Of a stretch of DNA of 14,648 bases, positions 13,971 through 14,648 are shown piece by piece. Each line of letters opens with the position of its first letter. The stretch's first letter is position 1. The notes beneath the pieces were generated by a model. The model was given only the letters and a program-made list of their open reading frames with translations. It was not told the DNA's origin and did not search any database. Origin of the DNA: Nitrospira sp. (lineage in GTDB: Bacteria > Nitrospirota > Nitrospiria > Nitrospirales > Nitrospiraceae); contig JABMDG010000048.1 of the NCBI GenBank assembly GCA_015904045.1, positions 1 through 14,648 on the forward strand. Reading direction: 5' to 3'. Made by a program: the position numbers and the translations under genes.

Positions 13971-14639
13971 CTATTTTCGGCAGTCCAGCACAATCGACAT
14001 AGGCCGGTATGGATCGCGGACCCTGATATCGTGGTCGGGTGTTCTCATCACATACCCGAAAGAATAGTCGATCGGTTTCGTGACGGGCCGGCCATCCGGA
14101 TCGTAGTAATGATAGAACGTCACGTCGGTAAACCGCGTCGCGTCGATGACTGCCTTAACAGATTCGTATTTGGGGAACCAAATATGCCCGCCACCTACGA
14201 CTTTTCCGTCCTCGTACGAGCCGCCTCCACCCGGATCGAAGATCAGTTCATCGCGCTCATCCTTCACGGTCCTTGCTTGAAACACATCGCACCGATAGTC
14301 AGGGACAGAGAGGCGAAATATCCCGCCTGGCTTGAGGACTCGATAGATATCATCGACCAGGGCAGGGAGAAGCGTCGGCTCTATGTGCTCAAAGACGTCT
14401 TCCGATTGATAGATGTCAACGCAGGCGTCGGGTAGCGGGAGGCTGGTTGTAACATCGTGTAGGATGTGCCGTTGGTTCGACTGGGAAGGGGATAACCCGA
14501 TGTAGTTGTCGTAGTGAGCGCCTTCGGGTAGGTCGCCCGCATACAGGTATATCCGTTTCTGTTTCAGAAGCCGTTTGAAGGTCGCCTCTGACCGAGAGGA
14601 TGCCTGAAGATTTCCCACAATTGTTCGGATGAGGTTCAC
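13971..14639 (-). CDS. Class I SAM-dependent methyltransferase (Methyltransf_11 type), possibly incomplete at its 5' end
   Basis: A 222-residue methyltransferase with a degenerate SAM motif I region (KRIYLYAGDLPEGAHYDNYIGL), then LHDVTTSLPLPDACVDIYQS, EDVFEHIEP (motif after the SAM site), and YRVLKPGGIFRLSVPDYRCD, the PGG and S-V-PD features of the Methyltransf_11 group. The variant with YDNYIGLS and VFEHI is common in surface-polysaccharide clusters, but no glycan gene is visible here, so the substrate is open. The frame is open to the window edge: GTG at 14639 is the first start, with no visible ribosome binding site, and the true start may lie outside. It is convergent with acs and its small partner, with the attC-like site about 35 bases beyond its stop, so it could be a reverse-oriented cassette or simply the next chromosomal gene. 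Confidence 0.78.
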   Translation of the reverse strand: MNLIRTIVGNLQASSRSEATFKRLLKQKRIYLYAGDLPEGAHYDNYIGLSPSQSNQRHILHDVTTSLPLPDACVDIYQSEDVFEHIEPTLLPALVDDIYRVLKPGGIFRLSVPDYRCDVFQARTVKDERDELIFDPGGGGSYEDGKVVGGGHIWFPKYESVKAVIDATRFTDVTFYHYYDPDGRPVTKPIDYSFGYVMRTPDHDIRVRDPYRPMSIVLDCRK

Positions 14640-14648
14640 GGTAGCCTG

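Overview
The window is a compact, fairly GC-rich bacterial chromosome segment with Gram-negative envelope genes: an RND efflux adaptor and outer-membrane factor, and several Lol-type lipoproteins. Gene content and protein style resemble Nitrospirota (Nitrospira-like nitrifiers). That is an impression from the families present; no taxonomic marker such as rRNA lies here. I see no tRNA, rRNA, CRISPR array or insertion sequence.

Layout. (1) 1-2151, minus strand: an RND efflux operon, outer-membrane factor then periplasmic adaptor; the pump gene presumably lies beyond base 1. (2) 2136-2528, plus: the 3' stub of a type II NADH dehydrogenase, abutting and slightly overlapping the 5' end of the efflux operon, as if a rearrangement replaced the rest of the gene. 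(3) 2601-3776, minus: an RlmI-type rRNA methyltransferase, divergent from (4) 3934-5589, plus: a ThDP-dependent 2-keto-acid decarboxylase with the full pyruvate decarboxylase catalytic set. (5) 10242-5656, minus: six closely packed genes, LPP20-like lipoprotein, LpoB-like lipoprotein, COG3014-like lipoprotein, second LPP20-like lipoprotein, small basic protein, PIN-domain protein, behind one good sigma70-type promoter. (6) 10437-10607, plus: a 56-residue ORF divergent from that operon, with two palindromes between them. (7) 11497-10604, minus: an exported caspase-fold protein with proline at the catalytic cysteine position and no cysteine at all. (8) 11683-13802, plus: acetyl-CoA synthetase, overlapped by a small two-helix membrane protein. 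(9) 13882-13936: an attC-like integron recombination site, or a remnant of one. (10) 13971-14639, minus: a class I SAM methyltransferase of the type seen in surface-glycan loci, running to the window edge.

How the genes may work together. Four consecutive lipoproteins, all with non-Asp +2 residues, suggest an outer-membrane/periplasmic assembly, perhaps linked to peptidoglycan synthesis through the LpoB-like member. The exported pseudo-caspase next door could act in the same compartment. The decarboxylase and acetyl-CoA synthetase, about 6 kb apart and not co-transcribed, would join pyruvate and acetyl-CoA through acetaldehyde and acetate if an aldehyde dehydrogenase exists elsewhere. The parts most worth following are the lipoprotein/PIN operon, the cysteine-free caspase, the palindromic divergent region, the attC-like site and the truncated NADH dehydrogenase.
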